Positions 18,503 through 26,559 of a DNA stretch of 64,000 nt are shown piece by piece. A program made the translations under genes and the position numbers. The stretch comes from Streptomyces spiroverticillatus (GTDB lineage: Bacteria; Actinomycetota; Actinomycetes; Streptomycetales; Streptomycetaceae): the NCBI GenBank assembly GCA_014650415.1, contig BMUX01000008.1, positions 312,784-376,783 on the forward strand, given 5' to 3'. Positions within the stretch are counted from its first letter, which is position 1, and each line of letters opens with the position of its first letter. The notes below the pieces were generated by a model. The model was not told the origin of the DNA and searched no databases. It saw only the letters and a program-made list of their open reading frames with translations.

Positions 18503-18544
18503 GCGGAGTGTCCGGCCCCGAGGACGAGGGGCCGGACACTCCGC
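18503..18544. terminator. 17-bp perfect hairpin, probable bidirectional terminator
   Basis: GCGGAGTGTCCGGCCCC (18503-18519) and its exact reverse complement (18528-18544) flank an 8-base loop. It lies between the stops of the convergent dioxygenase and regulator genes. No T tract follows, but the stem is long and perfect. Confidence 0.75.
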
Positions 18545-18549
18545 GTCGC

Positions 18550-18621
18550 GGGGCCGGGCGTGCCGACGGGGCCGGGCGTGCCGACGGGGCCGGGCAGGTC
18601 GGCGGGGCCGGGCAGGTCGGC
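18550..18621. repeat. 18-bp tandem repeat, 4 copies
   Basis: Two copies of GGGGCCGGGCGTGCCGAC (18550, 18568) are followed by two of GGGGCCGGGCAGGTCGGC (18586, 18604). It is a non-coding GC-rich array in the convergent gap, next to the terminator hairpin. Confidence 0.9.
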
Positions 18622-18634
18622 GGCGGCCGGTGGA

Positions 18635-19144
18635 TCAGCCGGCGGTCTCCAGGATGTAGCCGCGCCCCCACACCGTGCGCAGGCCCAGCCGGACGCCGTC
18701 CAGCCGCTGGCGCAACCGCATGATGTGCAGGTCGATCGCGTTGCTGGTGACCGTCTCGTGGTTGATGCGGCCCAGGGCCTCCTTCAGCGTGTCCCGGCGT
18801 ACGAGATGGCCGAAGTCGGCCAGGAAACATCGCATCATCTCGCTCTGCGCCTCCGACATGGGCACCGACTGGCCGCCGTAGTAGAGCACCCCGGTCGGAT
18901 CGAGCGCGGGCATGAAGTCGGTCCCGGTGCGCTGCTGGAGCGTGTGGACGCGGGCCGCCAGGTCGAGGCGGGCGACAGGGGGACGTACCCAGTCCTCGGT
19001 GGGAGAGATGTCGTTCGGCGGCGCCGTCTGGCCCTCCAGGACCAGCAGGCAGGGCAGTCCCGCCTCGCGCAGCTGGTCCCTCTCGTTGCTCTGGACCGGC
19101 CAGCGAAGGAACGTGACTTCTTGCGTGTGAACGAGCGTGGCCAT
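18635..19144 (-). CDS. winged-helix (OmpR/PhoB-type) regulator with degenerate receiver
   Basis: The 169-residue protein ends in a PhoB-type winged-helix DNA-binding domain. The recognition region includes TSNAIDLHIMRLRQRL and the wing is VWGRGYILE. The N-terminal 80 residues (TFLRWPVQSNERDQLREAGL, LLVLEGQ, DWVRPP) resemble a shortened receiver domain, but I see no phosphoacceptor aspartate in the expected place. It therefore probably acts without a partner kinase. It sits inside the quinoline-pathway block and is divergent from the monooxygenase gene. Their shared upstream region carries an 11-bp-period direct-repeat array of the kind bound by PhoB-fold and SARP proteins, so it is a good candidate cluster regulator. 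The ATG at 19144 is preceded by GGGG only at suboptimal spacing. Confidence 0.85.
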   Translation of the reverse strand: MATLVHTQEVTFLRWPVQSNERDQLREAGLPCLLVLEGQTAPPNDISPTEDWVRPPVARLDLAARVHTLQQRTGTDFMPALDPTGVLYYGGQSVPMSEAQSEMMRCFLADFGHLVRRDTLKEALGRINHETVTSNAIDLHIMRLRQRLDGVRLGLRTVWGRGYILETAG

Positions 19145-19272
19145 GGTCGTGACCCCGTTTCCCGTGACAAGTGGCGAGTGACATCTGGTGGTCGGACATC
19201 GGGTTGTCGATGCCGGAGGCGCCGTCGTGGCAGGCGCACGTCACCCCGGCGCCGCCGATCCTGCCGGATGTC

Positions 19273-19338
19273 GATTCCAGGTCGATTCCGCGTGGATTCC
19301 GCTTGCCCGGGGGTCCGATTCCGCTTCGGCCGAAGCGG
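19273..19338. promoter_or_regulatory. 11-bp-period GATTCCR array plus 18-bp palindrome
   Basis: Heptamers GATTCCA, GATTCCG and GATTCCG start at 19273, 19284 and 19295. The 19306 slot reads CCCGGGG, and GATTCCG returns at 19317. All are in register at 11 bp with 4-bp spacers. The palindrome CCGCTTCGGCCGAAGCGG (19321-19338) overlaps the last copy. Direct heptamers at helical-turn spacing are the classical target layout of OmpR/SARP winged-helix proteins. The site lies about 129 bp from the regulator start and about 125 bp from the monooxygenase start. The rest of the 19145-19462 gap shows no gene. Confidence 0.7.
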
Positions 19339-19462
19339 TGCGCCGCGCGGCGAAAGAAGGGTGACATGGTCGCGTGGGACCGCCCGGTGATCGGCAAGAA
19401 CCCTCGTGAGGGAACAGACCGCCCCTCCGACCTCCGACCACGGTCACGATCAGGAGCACACG

Positions 19463-20659
19463 ATGAGAGACGAGAACAGCACGCCCCGCCCACGGGTCGC
19501 CGTCGTCGGCGCCGGAATCACCGGACCCCTGCTGTCCTTGTGCCTGGTGGGACTGGGCTTCGAGGTGGACCTGTACGAGGCCTACGTGCGCCGGGCACAG
19601 GACGCCGGCTCGTTCCTCAACCTGGCTCCCAACGGGCGGGCCGTACTGGAGCGTCTGGGCCTGGCCGACCGGGTCCTCGAACAGGGCGTCCCGGCGCAGT
19701 CCATCGCCTTCGCCAACCACAGGGGCCGGGCCCTCGTGCAGAACCCCGAACGCACCACCAACATCATGCGCGGCGAACTCAGCGGCGCCCTGCGCGAGGC
19801 GGCCACCGACGCCGGGGCGAAGCTGCACACCGCCAAGCGCCTCGTCGCCCTGGACGAAACCCGGGACGGTCAGTGGCGCCTCGGCTTCGAGGACGGCACC
19901 CACGCCGAGGCCGGCCTCGTGCTCGGCTGCGACGGCGTGAACTCCACCACGCGCCGCCTCCTGCTCCCCGACGCGCCCCGCCCCACCTACACCGAGGTGG
20001 TCGGCTCCGGGGGCAGGTCGGAGATCGCCGCCGCGGAACTGCCCGTGGACGGCCGGTTCCACATGGTCTTCGGGCTGCGCGGCTTCTTCGGGTACCAGGT
20101 GGTCTCGCCCGGGGTGGTGTGGTGGTTCGAGAACCACCAGGAGACCCGCGAACGCACCTTCGCCGAACTCGCCGCGATCGACGACGACCGCTGGGTGGCC
20201 GCCCTGGCAGACCGGCACCGCCCCGACCCCGCGGCGATCCGCCGCATCCTGACCGCCTCCACCGGCCCGGTCGGCCGCTGGCCGGTGCACGAGGTGCCGC
20301 CCCTGCGGACCTGGCACCTGGGGAGCGCGGCCGTGCTGGGCGACGCCGCGCACGCGGTGGCCCCGCACCTGGGCGCGGGCGCCGCACTCGGCATGGAGGA
20401 CGCCTACGAACTCGCCCTCGCCCTGCACGAACACCCCACCCCGGAGCGGGCGTTCACGGTGTTCGAGGCGTCCCGGCGGGACCGGGTCGAGGCGATGGCC
20501 AAGCAGGCGCGGCAGACGGGTGCGGTGATGACCCCCGACAAGTGGATCACCCGGGTGATACGTGACCTGATGCTGCCCATGGCCATCAAGCAGGGCGTGC
20601 GCAAGGGCACCGAGGCCTACTCCTACCGGCCCTCGCCGTGGCCGGTGCGGACCGACTGA
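19463..20659 (+). CDS. FAD-dependent aromatic monooxygenase
   Basis: This is a group A flavoprotein monooxygenase of 398 residues. It shows the N-terminal dinucleotide fold VVGAGITGPLLSL, the DG motif in LVLGCDGVNSTTRR and the FAD motif in AVLGDAAHAVAPHLGAG. There is no membrane segment. Enzymes of this class hydroxylate electron-rich rings such as kynurenine, quinolines and phenols. Next to the tryptophan-to-quinoline genes it probably adds a ring hydroxyl to kynurenine or the quinoline acid. The site of attack is not predictable. The ATG at 19463 is set by CAGGAG 6-7 bases upstream. It is divergent from the winged-helix regulator and convergent with the VOC gene. Confidence 0.88.
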   Translation: MRDENSTPRPRVAVVGAGITGPLLSLCLVGLGFEVDLYEAYVRRAQDAGSFLNLAPNGRAVLERLGLADRVLEQGVPAQSIAFANHRGRALVQNPERTTNIMRGELSGALREAATDAGAKLHTAKRLVALDETRDGQWRLGFEDGTHAEAGLVLGCDGVNSTTRRLLLPDAPRPTYTEVVGSGGRSEIAAAELPVDGRFHMVFGLRGFFGYQVVSPGVVWWFENHQETRERTFAELAAIDDDRWVAALADRHRPDPAAIRRILTASTGPVGRWPVHEVPPLRTWHLGSAAVLGDAAHAVAPHLGAGAALGMEDAYELALALHEHPTPERAFTVFEASRRDRVEAMAKQARQTGAVMTPDKWITRVIRDLMLPMAIKQGVRKGTEAYSYRPSPWPVRTD

Positions 20660-20694
20660 ACGTCACCGGGAACCGGGAACCCGGAACACGCATC

Positions 20695-20745
20695 GGCCCC
20701 GGGCCTCCCGCCGCCGCGAAGGGCGGTGCGGGAGGCCCGGGGGCC
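20695..20745. terminator. bidirectional hairpin terminator
   Basis: GGCCCCGGGCCTCCCGC (20695-20711) pairs with GCGGGAGGCCCGGGGGCC (20728-20745) around a 16-base loop, with one extra base in the right arm. It sits between the convergent monooxygenase and VOC genes. Confidence 0.7.
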
Positions 20746-20764
20746 GTCGCACGGGCCGGTTGTG

Positions 20765-21145
20765 TCAGCGCAGGTCGCCGGTGACGATCCACAGGTGGCC
20801 GAACGGGTCGCGCAGGCGCCCTTCCCGTTTCCCGTACGGACGGTTCTCGACCGGCACGACCACCGTGCCGCCGCCCTCGACCATCCGGGCGGCGACGGCG
20901 TCCTGGTCGTCGAACTCCGCCTCCAGGAGGACCGGGGACCCGCCGACGTCGTCGGGCGAGAGCCAGCCCCAGTCGGTGACGGCGGGGGAGAGGGACAGCG
21001 GCGAGCCGCCGACCCGGAGGACGACGACCATCACGCGGCCGCTCTCGTCCTGGGCGCGGAAGACCTCTTCGGCCCCCATCGCCTTCTGGTAGTAGGCGGC
21101 GGCGGTGTCGGGATCCGGGACGATTAATCGTGGTGTCAGACTCAT
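20765..21145 (-). CDS. VOC (glyoxalase/bleomycin-resistance fold) protein
   Basis: The 126-residue protein has the vicinal-oxygen-chelate fold of the PhnB/glyoxalase type (PDPDTAAAYYQKAMGAEEVF, RVGGSPLSLS, RDPFGHLWIV). Such proteins in antibiotic clusters often bind and sequester the product. TioX of thiocoraline and BlmA/MitM-type proteins are precedents, and this cluster also makes a quinoline-type cap. A resistance or carrier role is therefore plausible but inferred; catalytic metal ligands cannot be confirmed from sequence alone. Codon 7 is a TTA leucine (21125-21127), so bldA may control it. The ATG at 21145 starts the conserved domain. Upstream (21146-21323) is a 178-bp gap without a gene. 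Confidence 0.8.
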   Translation of the reverse strand: MSLTPRLIVPDPDTAAAYYQKAMGAEEVFRAQDESGRVMVVVLRVGGSPLSLSPAVTDWGWLSPDDVGGSPVLLEAEFDDQDAVAARMVEGGGTVVVPVENRPYGKREGRLRDPFGHLWIVTGDLR

Positions 21146-21323
21146 GGGCCGACTGTATTCCCCTGCGGCGGCCCGCAGCAGACATTCGATCAGTTCCTGC
21201 CAGGAGGGCGACAGAAGTCCTCTCCCGTCACACTGGTCGCGGCGGGCGAGGTCGAGATCACCCAGGGAGGCAGGCCCGTGCGAGCGGCGGAGCGGGGTGC
21301 GCCCGGCCGTCGGGCGCGCAGGC

Positions 21324-24161
21324 TCAGCCCACCATCCGGGCCAGCACCGCACGGAAGTCCTCGCCGGGCTCCGGGCGCAGCGCGCCCCCCAGCCGGTGGG
21401 CCGCGTAGTGCCAGCGGTGGTCGAGGTCCGGGTGCACCTCGTCCGTGCGGCGCACCTCGCTCGTGCTGCCCAGCAGGCTCCGCAGCTCGCCGGTCAGCTC
21501 CGGCCAGCCGACGTGCCCGCTCACCGCGTTGGCCACGCCGTGCACCGGCGCGTCCAGGCACGCGGTGACCGCGCGGGCCAGTGCCGCCGCGTGCACCCAG
21601 GCCGCGCCGTACCACGCGTGGCCGTGCGTGCCCGGCGCGGGCAGGGTGATCGGGGCGTTCGTGCGGGCGGCCTGGTAGAGCAACCCGACTGCGCCCCAAC
21701 GGAGTTGGTCGCGCAGTCTGTCGTGCGCGCCCCACACGAGCGGTGACCGTACCGCGCTCGCCCCGCCGCGCCCCCCGGTCCCGGCGGCGCCCAGCAGGAT
21801 CGCCTCGCAGTCGAGCTTCCCCTGCCCGTACGGGCTCAACGGCGGCCCGGACGGGGCCTCCTCGGCCACCTCCGCCTCCGCCGGGCGGCCGTACGCGTCG
21901 ACGCTGCTCACGAAGACGAACGGCCCCCGGCTCCAGGCCTCCGTCATGGCGCGCATCGCCGCGACGTCGACCTCGGGCCGGGTGAAGGTGCACGCCGCGT
22001 GGATCACCGCGTCCGCGCCGGCGACGGCCTCGCGCAGCCCGTCGAGGTCGGCGAGATCGCCCTCCACCACCTCGATGCCGTCACCGGCCACGAGGTGCGC
22101 GGACTCAGGGCGGGCCAGCGCGAGCACGGGACGCCCCCGGGCGGCCAGCTCCCGCAGGACGAAGGCCCCGACGCCGCCGGTGCCGCCGGTCACCAGGACG
22201 CTGCCCGGCCGTACCGCACGGCGGCCTGCGGAACGTACGACAGGAGCGGCCGCGCGCTCGGCGGCCCGGGCGTCCAGCAGTGCGGTGAGCGCACGCGGCG
22301 TACGGGACTCCATGACGTCGAGCCCGGTCAGGGGCAGCGCGAGCCCGGTGCGCAGCCGCTCGGCCACCTGCACGGCGGCGAGCGAGTGCCCGCCGAGCGC
22401 GAAGAAGTCGTCGTCGGGCGCCGGACGACGCCGCAGGACGTCCGCGAACGCCCGTGTCACGGCGTCGGCGCGCGGCCCGGTGACCCGCCCGGGGACGGGA
22501 GCGCCGGGCAGGGAGTCCGGGTCGACGGAACCGTCGGCCGTACGGGGCAGTGCGTCCAGCAGGGTCACCGCCGCCGGGACGTCTTCCGGGGCCAGCAACG
22601 ACCGTATGGCGGAGCGGAGTTGCGTCGGGGAAGGCCCGAGCCGGTCCCGCAGGACGGCGTACGCGAGCAGTGTCCCGTTTGGTGTCCGGTGCGTGGCGGC
22701 GTCCTCGACGCGGGGGAGTGCGCGCAGGGCGGTCTCGGCGGGATGCCGGGCCGGTACGGGGGCGGGCGCGCCGGGCAGTTCGGACAGCCGCAGCGAGGGC
22801 TCGGCGGCGACCGCCGTCAGCAACTCGGCGAAGGACCGCCCCAGTGCTTGCCCCGCCGTCTCGTCGAGCGCACCGCGCCCGTACTGGACCAGACCGGCCG
22901 GCTCCGCCGTGTCCACCAGCCCGAACGACAGGTCGAACTTGGCTTCGGACAGGGCGACTTCGACGGCCTCGGCGTGCAGCCCCGGCAGCCGCAGCGCCGT
23001 CGGCTCGCCCAGGACGTCGGCCGTCACCCGCACCAGCGCGGAGCCGTCCGTGCCGCGCGCCGTCGCGCCGAGCCGCTCCATCACGAGGTCGTACGGAACG
23101 TGCCGGTGCTGCTGCGCCTCCAGCACCGCATCCCGTACGCGCTCCACCAGCGTCCCGAACGACGGGTCGCCGCCGAGGTCCACCCGTACGGGCAGAGTGT
23201 TGACGCACAGGCCCACGAGTCCGGCGGCCTCCCGCCCCTCGCGGAGGGCGGCGGCGCAACCGATCACCAGATCGCTCTCGCCCGTCAGCTTGTGCAACGC
23301 GGCGAAGGCGGCCGCGAGTTGCACCGTGAACAAGGTCGCCCGGCGGTCCCGCCCCACCCTGCGCAGCGCGTCCGGGACGTCCTGGCCCAGGGGTGTCCGG
23401 CAGACGGCCGACGGCCGGTCGGCGAGATCCTCGGGCGGTGCTGCGGGCCGGGGCAGCGCGGGCGGCACGGACCCGGCGAGGCGGCGGGCCCAGTGGTCCA
23501 GGCTCGGGGCGAACCGGTCGGCCGTGGCGTGCTCGTGCCGCGCGAAGTCGGCGTACTGGGGCGGTGCTGCGGGAAGAGCGGCATGAGCCGCGCCGGTCTG
23601 TCCGGCGTACAGCACCGCAAGCTCCTCGGCCACCTGGACCAACGCATGCCCGTCCAGGGCGATGTGATGGAACGTCAGCATGACGGTGTGGTCCTCGGGC
23701 CCGTGCCGCAGCACGAGCGCACGCGGCGGCGCGCCGGAGGCGAGGTCGAACGGCAGCATGGCCTCGGCGACCAGCAGGCCGGACGCGTCGGCGTCGGTGT
23801 CTACGTCGACCACCCGCACCGGCACCGCGTCCGGCGCGGGCACCGCTTCCTGGTAGGGCTCGTCGCCCTGCTGTCCGTACCGCGTGCGCAGAATCGCGTG
23901 CCGGGCGACCAGCGCGGTGAGCGCCTCACCGAACGCGTCGAGGTCGAGCGGGCCGGTCAGCCGGGTCGCGAACGGGACGCTGTAGACGCCGTCGCGCTGC
24001 CCGAGCCGGTCCATCAGCCACATGCGCCGCTGTGCGTACGAGAGCGGGGCACGGCCCGCGCCCGACCCGGCGGCCTCGCGCGGGCGCGGACTGCTGACGG
24101 CCCGGGAACGGGCCCGGCGCAGCAGCTCCTCCTGGAGGGCGGGGGAGGTGTCAAGGGACAT
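21324..24161 (-). CDS. NRPS fusion: C - A-domain remnant - T - extended SDR
   Basis: The 945-residue protein begins with a condensation domain (LSYAQRRMWLMDRLG, active site HHIALDGHA). The following 100 residues look like only the C-terminal lobe of an adenylation domain: an A10-like LLDALPRTADGSVDPDSLPG is present, but the TSGSTG and A4-A8 cores are missing. Next is a carrier domain (DDDFFALGGHSLAAVQV). The last 310 residues are an extended SDR with NAD(P) motif VTGGTGGVGAFV, FVSSVDAYG and YGQGK. It resembles GalE-type epimerase/dehydratase proteins more than thioester-reductase release domains, which are longer and start TGATGFLG. The A domain has therefore lost its core, and the carrier must be loaded by another protein. 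The SDR may reduce, epimerise or release the bound chain. The ATG at 24161 overlaps the preceding stop by 11 bp. It is the last gene of the minus-strand NRPS operon. Confidence 0.88.
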   Translation of the reverse strand: MSLDTSPALQEELLRRARSRAVSSPRPREAAGSGAGRAPLSYAQRRMWLMDRLGQRDGVYSVPFATRLTGPLDLDAFGEALTALVARHAILRTRYGQQGDEPYQEAVPAPDAVPVRVVDVDTDADASGLLVAEAMLPFDLASGAPPRALVLRHGPEDHTVMLTFHHIALDGHALVQVAEELAVLYAGQTGAAHAALPAAPPQYADFARHEHATADRFAPSLDHWARRLAGSVPPALPRPAAPPEDLADRPSAVCRTPLGQDVPDALRRVGRDRRATLFTVQLAAAFAALHKLTGESDLVIGCAAALREGREAAGLVGLCVNTLPVRVDLGGDPSFGTLVERVRDAVLEAQQHRHVPYDLVMERLGATARGTDGSALVRVTADVLGEPTALRLPGLHAEAVEVALSEAKFDLSFGLVDTAEPAGLVQYGRGALDETAGQALGRSFAELLTAVAAEPSLRLSELPGAPAPVPARHPAETALRALPRVEDAATHRTPNGTLLAYAVLRDRLGPSPTQLRSAIRSLLAPEDVPAAVTLLDALPRTADGSVDPDSLPGAPVPGRVTGPRADAVTRAFADVLRRRPAPDDDFFALGGHSLAAVQVAERLRTGLALPLTGLDVMESRTPRALTALLDARAAERAAAPVVRSAGRRAVRPGSVLVTGGTGGVGAFVLRELAARGRPVLALARPESAHLVAGDGIEVVEGDLADLDGLREAVAGADAVIHAACTFTRPEVDVAAMRAMTEAWSRGPFVFVSSVDAYGRPAEAEVAEEAPSGPPLSPYGQGKLDCEAILLGAAGTGGRGGASAVRSPLVWGAHDRLRDQLRWGAVGLLYQAARTNAPITLPAPGTHGHAWYGAAWVHAAALARAVTACLDAPVHGVANAVSGHVGWPELTGELRSLLGSTSEVRRTDEVHPDLDHRWHYAAHRLGGALRPEPGEDFRAVLARMVG

Positions 24162-26559
24162 CGGTGTGCTCCGGGGCGTCGAGAGGTGCGGGGCGCGGGT
24201 CCCCATGGGTGGCCAGCAGGGCCCGCTCGACGAGGGCGGCGTGCCCGGCGACGGTGGGCGCGGCGAAGAAGTCGGCGAGCGTCAGCTCCACGCCGAGGTC
24301 CTCACGGAGGTCGTCGGTGACGACGAGGGCGAGCAGCGAGTGCCCGCCGAGGGCGAGGAAGTCGTCGTCGGGCGCGACCACTTCGCACCCGAGCGACCGC
24401 GCCCACACGTCGGCGACGACGGCCTGGAGCGGGGTGAGGGCGGGTGCCGAGCCGACTCCGCCGGGCTCGTCCTGGGCGGGGAAGCCGGGCTCGGCGGGGC
24501 TGGTGCCCGGTGCGGTGACGGGGTGCTGCGTCGCTCCGGACCCGGCCCCGGGGTGCTGCGTCGCTCCGGACCCGGCCCCGGGGTGCTGCGTCGTGCCGGG
24601 CCCGGTCACGGGGTCGTGTCCGGGGACCGCGCCGGACGCCGGCCCCGCGCTCGGGCTGTGTTCCGCCCGGGGGGCGGGGATCGCCACGCGGCCGTCCTTC
24701 CGCTCGGCTCTGGGGCCGATGTCGGCGGCGGGCGTTACGGGGTGTGCGGTGCCGGGGTCCGGCATCGCCGTCGGCCCGTCCGCAGCTTGTGGGGCGAGGG
24801 CCCTGCCGGGCCCGTGCTCCGGACCGGAGTTGTGCGTGTCAGCGTGACCCTGCTCCGCGCCCGAGCTGCGGCGTGCCCGTAGGGAATTCGGATCCGGCGG
24901 GCTGGGGGCCGCGCTCGTACCTCGCTCGGCATCCGCCGTCCCGGGCGCTGTGCCCGTGCCGGGTTCGGCATTCGCCGTTCCCGGCCCCGCGCCCGGCTCC
25001 GCATCCAGTTCGTCCGGCGCTTCCGGTATGCCCACGGCCCCGGCTCCACCCCACGAAGGCGGACCGGGCTCCGTCAGTGCCCTGCGGTCCACCTTTCCGG
25101 ATGCCGTCAGCGGCAGGCGGTCCACCACCGTCAGCTCGTCCGGGACCAGGTACGCCGGAAGCCGGTCGGCGAGAGCGGCGCGCAGTGCGGGGACGTCCGG
25201 GGACGACCCCGACCGCAGCACCACGAACGCCGCCAGACGTACGTCGTCCTGCGCCGCCCGGCGCACGGTCACCGCCGCGTCCTCGACCTCCCCGAGCTCC
25301 CGCAGCGCGTGTTCGATCTCGCCCGGTTCGATGCGGTGGCCCCGCACCTTCACCTGGTCGTCCGCCCGCCCGTGGAAGTCCAGCACTCCGTCCGCCCGGA
25401 ACGAGGCCAGGTCGCCCGTGCGGTAGAGGCGGCCCCGGCCGGGGTGCTCCACGAACCGTTCGGCGGTCAGTTCCGGCCGGCCCACGTACCCGGCGGCCAG
25501 CCGCGTACCGCCGATCCACAGCTCGCCGATCTCGCCCTCCCCGACCGGGTGCCCGTCCTCGCCGAGACCGAGACCGAGACCGAGTACGTGTGCCGTCGCA
25601 CTCGCGATCGGCCGGCCCACCGGCATCGGCCCCTTGAGGTCCGCCTCCGTGACGCGGTGCGCCGTGGCGAACGTGGTCGTCTCGGTCGGCCCGTAGCCGT
25701 TGACCAGTTCCAGCCAGGGGTACGCCTCCAGCACCGCACCCGCGTGCCGGACGGACAGGGCCTCACCGCCCACCACCACCGACCGCAGCAGCCCGAAGAC
25801 CCGCGACCGGCGGGCGGCCAACTGGTGGAAGAGCGCCGTGGTGAAGAACGCCACTGTGACCGCGTGCCGCTCCACCGCCCTGGCCAGGTCCTCGAAGGAC
25901 GGCCGGTCGGCGGGGCAGACCACCACGGCGGCACCGTTCGCGAGGGCTACCCACGCCTCGAAGGTCGAGGCGTCGAACGTCGCGGGCGAGTGCAGCAGCA
26001 CCCGGTCGCGGGGGCCCACCGTGACGTACGAGGGATCTGTGACCAGCGCGGCGACCGCCTCGTGACGCACGGCCACACCCTTGGGCCGCCCGGTGGAACC
26101 CGAGGTGAACATGATGAACGCCGTCGCGTCGGGGCCGGGCCCGGGAAGCGCCGTCACCCCGTCGTACGCGGGCAGGTCCGGTTCCAACACCATCTGCGGG
26201 CCTTCAAGCCCCGCCGCCTCCAGCAGATCCGCGTCGCCGACCGTGAGCACGGCACCGGAGTCGGCGAGCACCGCCTCCGTGCGGGCCCTCGGATGCGCCG
26301 GGTCGAGCGGCACGCACACCGCACCCGCCCGCCACAGCGCGAGCTGCGCCACGACGGTGCGCGCCGAACGCCGTACGAGCAGTGCCACGGCCGCACCGGG
26401 CAGCACCCCACCATCGATGAGGTGGGCGGCCAATCCATCTGCTGCACGGGACAGTTGACGGTACGTCAGAGTCTTGTCGCCGTCCGCCAGGGCCAGCGCG
26501 TCAGGCGTCCGCGCGGCCCGCTCGGCGAACACGGCGGTCAAGTCGCGAGCCTCAGACAC
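24151..26559 (-). CDS. NRPS A-T didomain, valine-like, with long repetitive linker
   Basis: This 802-residue A-T protein has a full adenylation core (FTSGSTGRPKGVAV, NGYGPTETTTF, TASGKVDRRAL). Pocket residues read as D-A-F-F-V-G-G-T-F, close to the classical valine code. The carrier domain at the end has FLALGGHSLLALV (Ser near 740). Between A and T, residues about 505-700 form a low-complexity Ala/Gly/Pro/Thr/Glu linker that includes a tandem PGAGSGATQH repeat, far longer than the usual 10-20 residue joint. I prefer the GTG at 26559, whose GTGTCTGA overlaps the upstream stop, over the ATG at 26577; both keep the domain intact. It lacks its own C domain, so it must work with a partner C protein. 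Confidence 0.9.
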   Translation of the reverse strand: MSEARDLTAVFAERAARTPDALALADGDKTLTYRQLSRAADGLAAHLIDGGVLPGAAVALLVRRSARTVVAQLALWRAGAVCVPLDPAHPRARTEAVLADSGAVLTVGDADLLEAAGLEGPQMVLEPDLPAYDGVTALPGPGPDATAFIMFTSGSTGRPKGVAVRHEAVAALVTDPSYVTVGPRDRVLLHSPATFDASTFEAWVALANGAAVVVCPADRPSFEDLARAVERHAVTVAFFTTALFHQLAARRSRVFGLLRSVVVGGEALSVRHAGAVLEAYPWLELVNGYGPTETTTFATAHRVTEADLKGPMPVGRPIASATAHVLGLGLGLGEDGHPVGEGEIGELWIGGTRLAAGYVGRPELTAERFVEHPGRGRLYRTGDLASFRADGVLDFHGRADDQVKVRGHRIEPGEIEHALRELGEVEDAAVTVRRAAQDDVRLAAFVVLRSGSSPDVPALRAALADRLPAYLVPDELTVVDRLPLTASGKVDRRALTEPGPPSWGGAGAVGIPEAPDELDAEPGAGPGTANAEPGTGTAPGTADAERGTSAAPSPPDPNSLRARRSSGAEQGHADTHNSGPEHGPGRALAPQAADGPTAMPDPGTAHPVTPAADIGPRAERKDGRVAIPAPRAEHSPSAGPASGAVPGHDPVTGPGTTQHPGAGSGATQHPGAGSGATQHPVTAPGTSPAEPGFPAQDEPGGVGSAPALTPLQAVVADVWARSLGCEVVAPDDDFLALGGHSLLALVVTDDLREDLGVELTLADFFAAPTVAGHAALVERALLATHGDPRPAPLDAPEHTDVP
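24521..24610. repeat. 30-bp in-frame tandem repeat in A-T linker
   Basis: Units start at 24521, 24551 and 24581. The first two are identical and the third is diverged. Each encodes ten linker residues (PGAGSGATQH-type) of the A-T protein, so length changes keep the frame. Confidence 0.9.

Noticed and set aside
21324..22300. Thioester-reductase (Lys2-type) release domain
   Set aside because: The motif TGGTGGVG, about 310 residues and DAYG/YGQGK fit an extended GalE-like SDR better. A reductive release role is still possible but not by family.
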